Assembly (NCBI GenBank): GCA_020072645.1
Contig: JAIQGK010000003.1
Location: 620,001-684,000, forward strand
Length of the DNA: 64,000 bases
Direction: 5' to 3'
DNA from: Terriglobia bacterium
GTDB taxonomy: Bacteria; Acidobacteriota; Terriglobia; Terriglobales; Acidobacteriaceae
Part shown: positions 41,029 to 49,984 of the stretch, in pieces
Numbering within the stretch: position 1 is the stretch's first letter
How the letters are laid out: every line of letters begins with the position of its first letter
The notes under the pieces: model-generated
What the model saw: only the letters and a program-made list of their open reading frames with translations
Database searches by the model: none
Told to the model about the DNA's origin: nothing
Translations under genes and position numbers: made by a program

Positions 41029-42267
41029 ATGAATGGTTCTCGTCACGATAGACGTCGACAACGCAAATTAGAACGTACACGCGAGTGTCCATGTGGAAGC
41101 GGCAAGATATTCAAAAAATGTTGCGGTGCAAAGACATCGAATAGCACGCGAGATGCCCCTGCACCAATATCTCTGAATACTTCTAACAACCGAACAATTA
41201 TGGGCTTGTCAGGAGAGCCAGGCCATCTGCACGTTATCAACCAATTCAAAGGGGATGATCCTCGAAATCATGCGCCGCTTCAGGGTAGCCCTGGCCAATA
41301 TACCGTCACATTTGTGTTGAATAGGCCTGGCTACAATTTACAAGCAGAAAACCAGTTTTCATTCGCAACCGGTCTTGAAGGTGATTCACATCTTGCGGTC
41401 ACAAAACCAGCTTTTGTACCGCCGGGCAACCCAGAGGCAGATCGAATCAAGATTTATGGTCAAACTGAGGATGGCAAATTCGTCTTCACTGGATATCCAA
41501 ACAAACGCGGGTTTCTTGGAAAATTGATATCTGATTCTTTCGAGGCACTTAGCCGCAATGATGCACAACAAAAGGCTTTTCGGGCTTTAGCTCCCAGTTT
41601 AAGCAGTTGGTCGGCACACCTCGACATACCACTCAAGATTTACCAAGTTGACACTTTAGAAATTACGACAGGGAATTCTCAAATGAGCTACTCAAATCCT
41701 TTTTGGGAAGCGCCATTTGCGATCATGCCTACTGCTGAATTAAAAGCTGAATTAAGGGGATATGCGGGCCTTTATAGAGAAGCATTGGGTTCGAGCAGCA
41801 ATGTCTACACATTTTTGTGTTTTTTTAAAATCATCGAAGGACTTCGCGCAAGAAGGAAAAGGCTTGAGCGACAGGCCAAGAAAACAGGAACAGCTATAAC
41901 GCTACCTAACGAAGTCTTACCGACTAATGCAGACGATGTCCGAAAGTGGCTGAATGCTATTTTCCCTATTCGGTTCGAATGGAGTGCTCTAGCTTTAGAT
42001 TCTGCAGTGCCTCCAGAAGTGCGTGGTCAACAAGTCTCCACAGTGATTGAAAGCACTTTGGATCCACTTCGAGACAATGTTGCTCATGCTCTCCTGTCAA
42101 ATAAAGGGGAACTCACGATGAGTGCTGATGAATTACTGCATGTTCAACAGGTTAACAAATGGCTTGCGCTTACAAAGTGTATTTCAAGACGAATGCTAAA
42201 AAATGATTTCCCCGCCGAATATCTACCGTATTTGAAAGAAGATGGGGCAGTTGTTGTAAACAGCTAA
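41029..42267 (+). CDS. SEC-C motif protein with HEPN-like C-terminal domain, AT-rich
   Basis: 412 aa. N-terminal basic SEC-C zinc motif (RECPCGSGKIFKKCCG, about 18-33), a long central region without recognised motifs (about 60-240), and a C-terminal helical domain with LDPLRDNVAHALL (about 345-357), where Arg-Asp-x3-His matches the Rx4-6H signature of HEPN RNases. Overall layout also recalls MauJ-like proteins. Clearly lower GC than both neighbours, which suggests horizontal transfer. Could be a toxin or defence protein; function is unproven. Confidence 0.65.
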   Translation: MNGSRHDRRRQRKLERTRECPCGSGKIFKKCCGAKTSNSTRDAPAPISLNTSNNRTIMGLSGEPGHLHVINQFKGDDPRNHAPLQGSPGQYTVTFVLNRPGYNLQAENQFSFATGLEGDSHLAVTKPAFVPPGNPEADRIKIYGQTEDGKFVFTGYPNKRGFLGKLISDSFEALSRNDAQQKAFRALAPSLSSWSAHLDIPLKIYQVDTLEITTGNSQMSYSNPFWEAPFAIMPTAELKAELRGYAGLYREALGSSSNVYTFLCFFKIIEGLRARRKRLERQAKKTGTAITLPNEVLPTNADDVRKWLNAIFPIRFEWSALALDSAVPPEVRGQQVSTVIESTLDPLRDNVAHALLSNKGELTMSADELLHVQQVNKWLALTKCISRRMLKNDFPAEYLPYLKEDGAVVVNS

Positions 42268-42542
42268 CGTCTATATTTTGTATGAGACAACGGTTCGCCA
42301 CGATCTTAGGCCGTATCTTCAGCAATGCGTCCTCAGGTTTAAAAAAAGCAGTATTATCCATGCGCGCCCATAGCCGCGAAGCCCGACTGGCGCGCCGAGC
42401 GGCGCTGCAACAGGTGCGGATAGATGATGGCTTTAGGCCATTCTGCAGAGCGGTTTAGCACGCGAAGCATGCTAAAATAAAAGACGCAGCTGCGGTCCCG
42501 CCTTGTAAGCCGGAAACCCCTTCGCAGTTCCTTATAAAACTA

Positions 42543-44168
42543 ATGATTTCAGTCAGTAACGTGTCCATGCGCTACGGCGCAAAAATATTGTTTGATGAGG
42601 TCTCAACGGCGTTTACGCCGGGGAAGCGCTATGGCCTCACCGGCCCCAACGGCGCGGGCAAGACCACATTTATGAACCTGCTTTCCGGCGAGCTTGAGCC
42701 GCAGAAGGGTAGCGTTGTCCGCCCCAAAAAACTCAGCGTGCTCAGTCAGGACCAGTTCGCGTTTGATCAGTATCGCGTGATTGACACCGTCATTATGGGC
42801 AACAAGCGCCTGTGGGCCGCCATGGAAGAGCGCAACCACATCTACGAAAAGCCTGAGATGTCCAATGAGGATGGCATGCGGCTGGGTGAGCTTGAAGGTG
42901 TGGTCGGCGAGGAAGATGGATACTCTGCGGAAAGTGATGCGGCCATACTGCTGCAGGGGCTCGACATTCCGGACACCGTGCATGAGCGCAAGATGGGCGA
43001 GCTTCCCAGCGGACAAAAAATGCGCGTGCTGCTGGCGCAGGCGCTCTTTGGGCATCCGCAGGCGCTTCTGCTGGACGAGCCCACGAACCACCTTGATCTT
43101 GATTCGATCCATTGGCTCCAGGATTTTCTCAATCGCTATGACGGCGTGCTCATCACCATCTCGCACGATCGCCATTTTCTGAACAGCATCTGCACGCACA
43201 TTGCCGATATTGATTATGAAACCATCATCACCTATACCGGCGGCTATGACGATATGGTGATGACCAAGACGCAGGTGCGCTCGCAGATTGAAGCGCAGAA
43301 TGCGCAGCGCGAGAAAAAGATCGCGCAGTTGAATGAGTTTATCCAGCGCTTTGCCGCCGGAACGCGCAGCAGCCAGGTGCAGTCGCGTAGAAAAGAAGTT
43401 GAGCGTTTGCAGTTGACGGAACTGGCGCGTTCGAACATTGCCCGCCCGTTCATCAAGTTTGAAATGAAGCGGCCTTCCGGCAAGCACATTCTTGAGATTG
43501 AGGGCGTGACAAAATCTTACGGCGATAACCACGTCATACAGGACTTTACCGCGAGCGTGACGCGCGGAGAAAAAATCGCGTTGATGGGGCGCAACGGCGC
43601 AGGCAAGACAACGCTGCTCAATGCGCTACTGGCCAGCTCGCCCAACACGCCTGAGAGCGAATTGCGCCAGACGTCAGGCTATGCCGGACCATTTATTGAC
43701 GGCGGCAAGACCACCTGGGGACACGAAGCCGCCATCGGCTATTTTCCGCAGGACCATCGCAGCCTGATTGAAAAAGGCAGCACCATTCTGGACTGGATTT
43801 TCCAGTGGGACCCCTCGGTTTCCAATGAAGAGATACGCGGGCTGCTGGGGCAGATGCTCTTTGTCCACGACGAGGCCACCAAAAAGACTGACGTGCTTTC
43901 CGGCGGCGAGGCAGCGCGCATCCTCTTCTGCAAGCTCATGCTGCAAAAGCCCAACGTGCTGGTGCTGGATGAACCCACCAACCACCTTGATCTTGAATCT
44001 ATCAACGCGCTCAACATCGCACTGCAGCGCTACCAGGGCACGGTGTTTCTTGTCACCCACGATCACGATCTCATCGATGAAGTTGCCACGCGCATCTGGC
44101 ACTTTGACGATCACAAGATCGAAGACTTCAAGGGGACGTATGCGGAGTACCAGACCGTACAGGTTTAG
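42543..44168 (+). CDS. ABC-F ATPase, YbiT-like
   Basis: 541 aa soluble protein with two nucleotide-binding domains. Walker A GPNGAGKTTF (about 35) and GRNGAGKTTLL (about 350), signatures LPSGQKMR and LSGGEAAR, Walker B LLLDEPTNHLDLDS and LVLDEPTNHLDLES, and a long linker with RRKEVERLQLTEL between them (about 240-300), the ABC-F P-site-tRNA interaction motif. Probably acts on stalled ribosomes. Its C-terminal tail has a degenerate duplicate about 85 bp downstream. Confidence 0.92.
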   Translation: MISVSNVSMRYGAKILFDEVSTAFTPGKRYGLTGPNGAGKTTFMNLLSGELEPQKGSVVRPKKLSVLSQDQFAFDQYRVIDTVIMGNKRLWAAMEERNHIYEKPEMSNEDGMRLGELEGVVGEEDGYSAESDAAILLQGLDIPDTVHERKMGELPSGQKMRVLLAQALFGHPQALLLDEPTNHLDLDSIHWLQDFLNRYDGVLITISHDRHFLNSICTHIADIDYETIITYTGGYDDMVMTKTQVRSQIEAQNAQREKKIAQLNEFIQRFAAGTRSSQVQSRRKEVERLQLTELARSNIARPFIKFEMKRPSGKHILEIEGVTKSYGDNHVIQDFTASVTRGEKIALMGRNGAGKTTLLNALLASSPNTPESELRQTSGYAGPFIDGGKTTWGHEAAIGYFPQDHRSLIEKGSTILDWIFQWDPSVSNEEIRGLLGQMLFVHDEATKKTDVLSGGEAARILFCKLMLQKPNVLVLDEPTNHLDLESINALNIALQRYQGTVFLVTHDHDLIDEVATRIWHFDDHKIEDFKGTYAEYQTVQV

Positions 44169-44252
44169 TTAGCTGGAGATCCTTCGACTCACTGCGTTTG
44201 CTCAGGATTTCGGCAGGAGGCTCCCGCTTCGCTCACGCCTCCTGTGCGCCTC

Positions 44253-44315
44253 AACTTCAAGGGGACATACGAGGAATACCAGGCGGCCCAGCAGCAGATG
44301 GCAGTCAGCAAGTAG
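44253..44315 (+). pseudogene. Duplicated C-terminal tail of an ABC-F gene
   Basis: NFKGTYEEYQAAQQQMAVSK and stop is a variant of the end of the gene just upstream (DFKGTYAEYQTVQV). The rest of the second copy is absent. Suggests a tandem duplication followed by deletion. Confidence 0.7.
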
Positions 44316-44356
44316 GCAGAGACGTAGTTGTGCTGCGGTCGCGATTCGCTGCCACT

Positions 44357-45109
44357 TCACGGCGTAGTCTGTCCCTCCGACCCCATTTTGCCCTGTTGAA
44401 AACTGCGAATTTCAGGTCCGGCATGCGCGGGCTCGCCGCTCTCCGTGGCCATGATGGAGTAACCAACGCCGCGTATGGTGTGAATCAACGGATTGCTGGA
44501 TCCCTGGTCGACTTTTGCGCGCAAGTAGTTGATATAAACATCCACGATGTTGGTAAGCCCTTCAAAACCCAGGTTCCAAACGTGCTCCACCACCATGGTG
44601 CGCGTGACTGTGCGGCCCGCGTTGCGCATCAGGTATTCCAGCACCGCGTATTCGCGCTGAGTAAGGCTCAAGTTTTTGCCGGCTCGAGTGACGCTGTGGC
44701 GCATGCGGTCCAGTTCCAGGTCCGCCACAATGATCCTGTCCAGCAGTTCCGTGGGACGCCGCAACAGTGTGTGGACGCGGGCGCGCAGTTCTTCAAAGGA
44801 GAATGGTTTTACCAGGAAATCGTCGGCGCCACACTGAAGGGCCATAACGCGGTCGGAAATTTCCTTGCGCGCGCTCAGGAAGAGGATGCGCGCCGCCGAT
44901 CCGGACTTGCGCAATTTTCGCAACACAGTCAGCCCATCCAGCTTGGGCAGGTTCCAGTCGAGAATAATGGCGTCGTAGTCGATTTCACTGGAGAGTTGCA
45001 GTCCGTCCTCTCCATTTTCAGCAACGTCAACGGCGAAGTGGTCTGCCTCCAGACCTTTGACCAGGGTTCTTGTAACTTTAGGTTCATCTTCAACGATAAG
45101 AATGCGCAC
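44357..45109 (-). CDS. OmpR/PhoB-type response regulator (orphan)
   Basis: 250 aa from GTG 45109 with GGAGG five bases upstream; an earlier start would add seven residues. Receiver domain: EDEP (about 7-10), phospho-acceptor Asp51 in IILDWNLPKLDG, KPF Lys near 101. Winged-helix domain from about 125 with LTQREYAVLEYLMRNAGRTV and NIVDVYINYLRAKV. No histidine kinase is adjacent, so the partner is elsewhere. A perfect TGTGAN6TCACA site lies about 180 bp upstream. Confidence 0.92.
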   Translation of the reverse strand: MRILIVEDEPKVTRTLVKGLEADHFAVDVAENGEDGLQLSSEIDYDAIILDWNLPKLDGLTVLRKLRKSGSAARILFLSARKEISDRVMALQCGADDFLVKPFSFEELRARVHTLLRRPTELLDRIIVADLELDRMRHSVTRAGKNLSLTQREYAVLEYLMRNAGRTVTRTMVVEHVWNLGFEGLTNIVDVYINYLRAKVDQGSSNPLIHTIRGVGYSIMATESGEPAHAGPEIRSFQQGKMGSEGQTTP

Positions 45110-45279
45110 AAAGGCCTCCGGAAGCCGCACCGCTATTGCAGCCTTGATAAACGTTCAATCCTTGATATCCGTGGATCGGCCCGATGGGGAAGCGGCGCGA
45201 AGGGGTGTTTCTGTCACCTGAGAGTTTGCTTCCCGTGGAGAGAGAATCGCAGACGCCGAGAAAGTTTTCGGTGAGTAAT

Positions 45280-45307
45280 GTCACACCTCTGTGTGACGGC
45301 CGTCACA
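45280..45307. promoter_or_regulatory. CRP/FNR-consensus site overlapping a hairpin
   Basis: TGTGACGGCCGTCACA (45292-45307) is a perfect palindrome equal to the CRP core TGTGAN6TCACA. It overlaps GTCACAC-CTCT-GTGTGAC (45280-45297), a 7-bp hairpin that could alternatively end the hydrolase transcript on the minus strand. Located between the PcaD-like gene and the response regulator gene. Confidence 0.6.
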
Positions 45308-45347
45308 ATGGATTGTTGGCACCTACGGCCAAATTTTCATGCCGGCT

Positions 45348-46148
45348 TCAAGCGGATCTCGCTTGGTTTCCTGGAGCCAGCAGAAAATCCAGCACGGCCG
45401 TGGTGAACGCTTGCGGTTCTTCCAGATTGGAAAGATGCGCTGTCTGCAAACGGAATGCTTTTGCGTTGGGAATATCGCGGGCCAGCACTGAGCCGTTGCC
45501 TTCCCAGGGAGTTGATGGATCCTTGTCGCCGCCGATCACCAGCGTGGGAACAGGAATCTTCTTAAGCGAGGCTCGCATGTCGGCCTCACGCAATGCGGCG
45601 CAGCAAGCGGCATAGCCCTTGGGATCGGTACCGAGCACGACCGCGCGGGTGGACTGCGCCCATGTAGTGTGTTGTTTGTCTGCAGAAAAGAAGCGCTGCA
45701 TGGTGGCGTCGACAATCGACTGCATGCCGGCTTCGCGCACCGCTTTGATGCGGGCGTCCCACAGATCCGGCGTGCCGAATTTGGACGATGTGTTCGCCAA
45801 GACCAGCGCACTGAGCCGTTGTGGAGCATTGATCGCCAGCCACTGGCCCACAGCGCCACCCATCGAAATGCCGCAGAAGGCAAACTTTTCCAGATTGAGC
45901 TTGTCCGCCACCGCCAATACGTCCTGCCCTAGCTGGTCCAGCGTGTAATCACCGGCAGGAACGCCAGACGCGCCGTGGCCTCGCGTGTCATAGCGCAGCA
46001 CTTGAAAGTGCTTGAGCAGATCGGGCATTTGCGGGGCCCACATGCTGTGGTCGCAGCCCAGTGAATGTGAGAGCACCAGCACGGGGAGATTTCTACGGCC
46101 TTCCAGCCGGTAAAACAGGCGAGCATTGTTGGTCTCTGCGAACGGCAC
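45348..46148 (-). CDS. pcaD: Alpha/beta hydrolase, 3-oxoadipate enol-lactonase-like
   Basis: 266 aa. Oxyanion region LVLSHSLGCDHSMW (about 24-37), RYDTRGHGAS (about 52-61), nucleophile elbow GISMGGAVGQ (Ser95), acid in GGDKDPSTP (about 207), His in AHLSNLEEP (about 239). The RGHGxS and GCDHSMW pattern is typical of PcaD, which opens the enol-lactone in the beta-ketoadipate pathway. No other pca genes are nearby, so a different ester or lactone substrate is possible. Gene symbol is provisional. 12 bp from the HAD gene. Confidence 0.8.
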   Translation of the reverse strand: MPFAETNNARLFYRLEGRRNLPVLVLSHSLGCDHSMWAPQMPDLLKHFQVLRYDTRGHGASGVPAGDYTLDQLGQDVLAVADKLNLEKFAFCGISMGGAVGQWLAINAPQRLSALVLANTSSKFGTPDLWDARIKAVREAGMQSIVDATMQRFFSADKQHTTWAQSTRAVVLGTDPKGYAACCAALREADMRASLKKIPVPTLVIGGDKDPSTPWEGNGSVLARDIPNAKAFRLQTAHLSNLEEPQAFTTAVLDFLLAPGNQARSA

Positions 46149-46160
46149 TTTCTACCTCAT

Positions 46161-46871
46161 CTAGTGATTCCGGGTGCCTGAAGGCCAGTAAATCTGCCAG
46201 CCTTTTTCCCGGGCAATCCCTTCCAGATCAGGATTGGGATTCACGGCAAAAGGATGCCGCGCAAGCTCCAGCATGGCCGCGTCATGGATTGAATTGCCGA
46301 AACACGCGTCCACCTGCTTCTTCACGACTTCATGAATTGCAGTGGCTTTCCCAGGACCGCTGGGCACGCGGATGAGCCGGTCAGTAATTTGTTCGTCTTC
46401 AATATGGACGCTGGCCGCCAGCACGCGCCTGCGAGGAATGCCAAAGCGTTTTACGCCTTCACGCACTACCCAGTCATTGGTGGAAGATATGGCCCAGACC
46501 TCGCACCCGATGGAATCCAGTTCGCGCGTGAGCCGCAGCATCTCAGGGAAGATACGCTTTTCCACGATGCTTGAGAAAAACTCTTCCGCCGCTTCCTCCA
46601 GCATCTGCACAGAGTTGCCGGCATTGACGGTGACCATTTCACCGCACATCTCGGTTTCATTCACCTTGCCCTGCTTATAGTCGGCATAGCGGGCGGCCGC
46701 GCGCTCCGCCACGCCATGCGGAAACATACCGCGATCAATCTGCCAGTAAAAAAAGTCTGCGCCGGAGTCTCCGCTCCACAATGTACCGTCGCAATCAAAT
46801 ACGGCAACGCGGGGGCGCAAGGCCAGGATGGAGTCAGCAAATTTCTGGCTGGTGGAAGTCTCGGTCCTCAA
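46161..46871 (-). CDS. HAD-superfamily phosphatase (SerB-like, HAD-IB)
   Basis: 236 aa. Motif I FDCDGTLW (about 25-32), motif II SSTND (about 129-133), Lys in GPGKATAIHEVV (about 173), motif IV GNSIHDAAML (about 192-201, the second Asp weakly conserved). Typical of phosphoserine- or phosphocholine-type HAD-IB phosphatases. Its start overlaps the stop of the MocA-like gene by 4 bp, so it is translated with it. Confidence 0.88.
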   Translation of the reverse strand: MRTETSTSQKFADSILALRPRVAVFDCDGTLWSGDSGADFFYWQIDRGMFPHGVAERAAARYADYKQGKVNETEMCGEMVTVNAGNSVQMLEEAAEEFFSSIVEKRIFPEMLRLTRELDSIGCEVWAISSTNDWVVREGVKRFGIPRRRVLAASVHIEDEQITDRLIRVPSGPGKATAIHEVVKKQVDACFGNSIHDAAMLELARHPFAVNPNPDLEGIAREKGWQIYWPSGTRNH

Positions 46872-47479
46872 ATGGCGGTACCTGCGCGCAATTTCTCAAA
46901 GTCTTCCGGCGTGTCTACGTTGGCCGCGACCAGCGGGTCTTTTACGGGAAGGTAAAGAATATGCGCCTGGTTGGCATGCTCCACGTCGCGAGCGGTGCTG
47001 TGAACCGGCGCGCGCAGAAAGGCCTCAATCATCTCACGGCCAATCACAATGGGATGACCATGTCTGCCCTGGTATTCCGGCACCACTGCCCAGATTTGAT
47101 CATCGCTGGAGAGAAATGCCGCCTTGATCTGCTCAATGGTTCCCACTTCCGCCGGCGGGCGATCTACCAGCGTGACGATCGCGGCGTCGCGTCCGCGATT
47201 GAGAACATCCTGCAAGCCAACCAGCAAGGAACTGAACTGGCCTTGCTGTGGATTGGGATTCACCGTCAGAAACGCCGCTTGAGAGTCGGCAATTGGCTCA
47301 AGGCTGGAGGCGTTAGCTCCCGCCACCACGATTACCAGCTCCGTAGCTGGTTGCAGTGCGCGTATGGCGGCGGAAAGAAATGTGCCGTCACGCCAGGGCA
47401 AAAGCGCTTTATCGCGGCCCATGCGCGAAGATGCGCCCGCAGCAAGGATGACGCCCGCAAATGATGGTGAAAGGGCCAT
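46868..47479 (-). CDS. mocA: MocA-like molybdenum cofactor cytidylyltransferase
   Basis: 203 aa nucleotidyltransferase. GVILAAGASSRMGRDKALLP (about 9-28) is the NTP-binding signature; TLVDRPPAEVGTIEQI (about 102-117) carries the metal Asp; HGHPIVIGREMIEAFL (about 139) is the MocA-type substrate segment. It would convert molybdopterin-Mo to the cytosine dinucleotide form needed by xanthine-oxidase-family enzymes such as the one at 3.1-7.5 kb. Adjacent to xdhC. Confidence 0.85.
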   Translation of the reverse strand: MALSPSFAGVILAAGASSRMGRDKALLPWRDGTFLSAAIRALQPATELVIVVAGANASSLEPIADSQAAFLTVNPNPQQGQFSSLLVGLQDVLNRGRDAAIVTLVDRPPAEVGTIEQIKAAFLSSDDQIWAVVPEYQGRHGHPIVIGREMIEAFLRAPVHSTARDVEHANQAHILYLPVKDPLVAANVDTPEDFEKLRAGTAI

Positions 47480-47595
47480 GGATCAAACTATATCTTAATT
47501 GGTTGGGAGGAAATTGTTTACCGCAAAGATCGCGAAGGACGCCAAGTGAAAGGAAGATTTGGACCGAGATCCCTTTGCGTCCGTTGCGGTTAAGC

Positions 47596-48423
47596 TTACA
47601 ACTGCTTGAGGATCTCCGCGGCCTTGGCGCTCTTCATGTGCGGCAGCGGCGTGGCGGAATGGCGGCGGATGGCGATCAGCTCGGCCACAATCGCCACGGC
47701 AATCTCTTCCGGCGTGACGGCGCCAATATCAATGCCTACCGGCGCATAGACGCGCGCGAGCTTTTCTGGGGCGATGCCTTCCTTCTCCAGTTCTTTGTAG
47801 ATGGCGATAGTCTTGCGCTGCGAGCCAATCATGCCGATATAGCGTGCCGGTGTTTCGGCGGCCCAGCGCAGGACCCGCATATCGTCGCGATGGCCGCGGG
47901 TCACGATCACGATGTAAGAAGCATCGTTGGGGGCCAGTTGCGCCGTGACGCGCTCATATTCATCGGCGTATATGTCGCGGGCATCAGGGAAGCGCTCGCG
48001 GTTGGCATAGCTCTCGCGGTCGTCGGTCACGACCACGTCAAAGCCGGCGAGGCGCGCGACTTTATAAAGGCTCCAGGCTACGTGTCCTGCGCCGAAAATG
48101 TAGAGCGTCGAGACAGCCAGAACAGGTTCCACAAAAACTTCCAGAGTCCCGCCGCAGACCAGGCCCGTGTCGTATTTGGGATTGTTGTTCAGGTCGAAGT
48201 GCAGCGTCTGCGGCTTCTCGGTCTTCATCGCTTCACGGGCCGCTTCCCATACTTCGGCTTCCACGCAGCCGCCGCCAATGGTCCCAACGATGGAGCCATC
48301 ATCGCGCACCAGCATCTTGGCCGACTCAAACGAGGGAATGGATCCGCGCACATTAATGATGGTCGCCAGCGCTCCGCGACGGCCTTCCCGCCGCAGCCGG
48401 GTTATCTCTTCATAGATGTCCAC
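47596..48423 (-). CDS. xdhC: XdhC/CoxI-family molybdenum hydroxylase maturation factor
   Basis: 275 aa. N-terminal XdhC_CoxI domain (RGSIPSFESAKMLV; GTIGGGCVEAEVWE, about 48-61) and C-terminal Rossmann domain (LYIFGAGHVAWSLYKVARLA, about 107-126; YIGMIGSQRKT, about 195). XdhC binds and delivers sulfurated Mo-cofactor to xanthine-oxidase-type enzymes. With MocA it would service the enzyme at 3.1-7.5 kb although unlinked by ~39 kb. Confidence 0.92.
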   Translation of the reverse strand: MDIYEEITRLRREGRRGALATIINVRGSIPSFESAKMLVRDDGSIVGTIGGGCVEAEVWEAAREAMKTEKPQTLHFDLNNNPKYDTGLVCGGTLEVFVEPVLAVSTLYIFGAGHVAWSLYKVARLAGFDVVVTDDRESYANRERFPDARDIYADEYERVTAQLAPNDASYIVIVTRGHRDDMRVLRWAAETPARYIGMIGSQRKTIAIYKELEKEGIAPEKLARVYAPVGIDIGAVTPEEIAVAIVAELIAIRRHSATPLPHMKSAKAAEILKQL

Positions 48424-48451
48424 AGGAGTATTTTACCGGATAGCACAAAAT

Positions 48452-48813
48452 CCACCACGGAGGCACGGAGACACGGAGAAAATTGGTGAGCCCTCGGAAG
48501 AACTTAGGTCATAAATCTTTAAACAGCTCTCCGAGCGGTGTCTTCAAGCCCATTGCCAGCAGTTCAATAAATTTTATTGTCGGCGTCTGGAGAGTAAAGG
48601 ATAGCGTGGAGACCGGTGATCATGGGAAAAAATCTACCACGGAGATACAGAGGCACGGAGGGATTTTGTAAATGAGTAACTTAGTAATTGGGTAATTTTG
48701 AGGCCTGTGGGAGCAGCAGTTTTTCATTTACCCATTTACCAAATTAATCAATTACCAAATTCTTGATTTATTCATTTACCAAATTTCCTCCGTGTCTCCG
48801 TGCCTCCGTGTTG
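48452..48813. repeat. Three CCACGGAGGCACGGAG copies in a 440-bp gene-free stretch
   Basis: Forward copies at 48452-48480 and 48634-48660 and an inverted copy at 48785-48813 (CCTCCGTGTCTCCGTGCCTC). The spacer also holds AT-rich CATTTACCAAATT repeats (about 48725-48782). The inverted outer pair resembles the element at 6301-6480. No gene is visible; the alcohol dehydrogenase promoter is presumably within the last 50 bp. Confidence 0.65.
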
Positions 48814-48863
48814 GATTTTTGATAACCTCGCTTGTTTGCTCACTAGCGCAAGGAGAGTCCCTG

Positions 48864-49886
48864 ATGAAAGCTGTTCGATTTCATGAATTTGGCGGTCCGG
48901 AAGTCCTGAAGTATGAAGAAGTGCCGGACATCAAGCCGCGTAAAGACCAGGTATTGGTGCGGGTGAAGGCCTGCGCGCTGAACCATCTGGACCTTTTCAT
49001 CCGCAAGGGACTGCCCGGGGTGAAGCTGCCGCATATCAATGGCAGTGATGTTTCCGGGGACATTGCCGAGGTGGGCGAGTACATCACGGACCTGAAGGCA
49101 GGCCAGCGCGTGCTGCTGGTTCCGATGACGTTTTGCGGCGTCTGCCCCAAATGCACTGAGGGAGAGCAGAACTTCTGCCCGCAGTTTAGCGTGCTGGGTT
49201 ATTTGAATGATGGCGGCAACTGTGAGTACATCGCCGTGCCGCGCGTAAACGTCCTGCCGATTCCGGAAGAGTTGACTTATGACGAAGCCGCCTCTCTTCC
49301 GCTGGTTTCACTCACGGCGTGGCACATGCTGGTGAGCCGATGCGGCATCAAGCCGGCTGATACAGTGCTGGTGCTGGGCGGGGGGTCGGGGATCGGCACG
49401 ATCGCTATCCAGATCTGCAAGATGTTTGGCGCAACGTGCATTGCCACTGCCGGTGACGAGAACAAGCTTGACCAGTGCAAAGACCTGGGCGCCGACCATG
49501 TGATCAACCATTACAGGCAGAAGATTGGCGATGAAGTGAAAAAAATCACGAACCGCCAGATGTGCGACATCGTATTTGAGCATGTTGGCAAAGCCACGTG
49601 GCAGGAGAGCATGAAATCACTCAAGCCCGGCGGCAAGCTGGTTACGTGCGGAGCTACCACGGGCCCGGAAGCCAGCTTTGATATCAGGTTTTTGTTTGCC
49701 CGCCAGCTTTCGTTTCTGGGTTCGTTCATGGGAACCATGGGCGACTTTCATGAGGTGATGAAACACATTTTCGCCGGCAAGATTAAGCCTGTCGTAGACA
49801 AGAGCTTTCCTTTGCGCGAAGCCGCGGCGGCGCACGAGCGACTGGAAAAGAGCGAGCAGTTCGGAAAAGTGATATTGAACCCGTAA
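48864..49886 (+). CDS. Zinc-containing alcohol dehydrogenase / quinone-reductase-like MDR protein
   Basis: 340 aa from ATG 48864 with AAGGAGAG upstream. GroES-like domain with KACALNHLDLFIRKGLPG (about 35-52), structural-zinc Cys91, Cys94, Cys97 and Cys105 (CGVCPKCTEGEQNFC), and a Rossmann domain with LVLGGGSGIGTIAIQICK (about 173-190). The ALNHxD segment resembles quinone oxidoreductases, so the catalytic zinc may be lost while structural zinc is kept. NAD(P)H-dependent; substrate unknown. Confidence 0.88.
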   Translation: MKAVRFHEFGGPEVLKYEEVPDIKPRKDQVLVRVKACALNHLDLFIRKGLPGVKLPHINGSDVSGDIAEVGEYITDLKAGQRVLLVPMTFCGVCPKCTEGEQNFCPQFSVLGYLNDGGNCEYIAVPRVNVLPIPEELTYDEAASLPLVSLTAWHMLVSRCGIKPADTVLVLGGGSGIGTIAIQICKMFGATCIATAGDENKLDQCKDLGADHVINHYRQKIGDEVKKITNRQMCDIVFEHVGKATWQESMKSLKPGGKLVTCGATTGPEASFDIRFLFARQLSFLGSFMGTMGDFHEVMKHIFAGKIKPVVDKSFPLREAAAAHERLEKSEQFGKVILNP

Positions 49887-49984
49887 GACCGGCCGCAGAT
49901 GAGCGCAGATTGAGGCAGATAAACCAATTCAGCCGCGAATTAACGCGAATAGACGCGAATACCGCGAGTGGCACGGATGCTGTC

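Noticed and set aside
44198-45274. 358-aa open frame on the plus strand
   Set aside because: Antisense to the response regulator, which has full receiver and DNA-binding motifs.
47461-48489. 342-aa open frame on the plus strand
   Set aside because: Antisense to xdhC; no recognisable domain.
48452-48813. Possible CRISPR array
   Set aside because: Only three imperfect copies in mixed orientation with unequal spacing and no cas genes; dispersed repeat instead.
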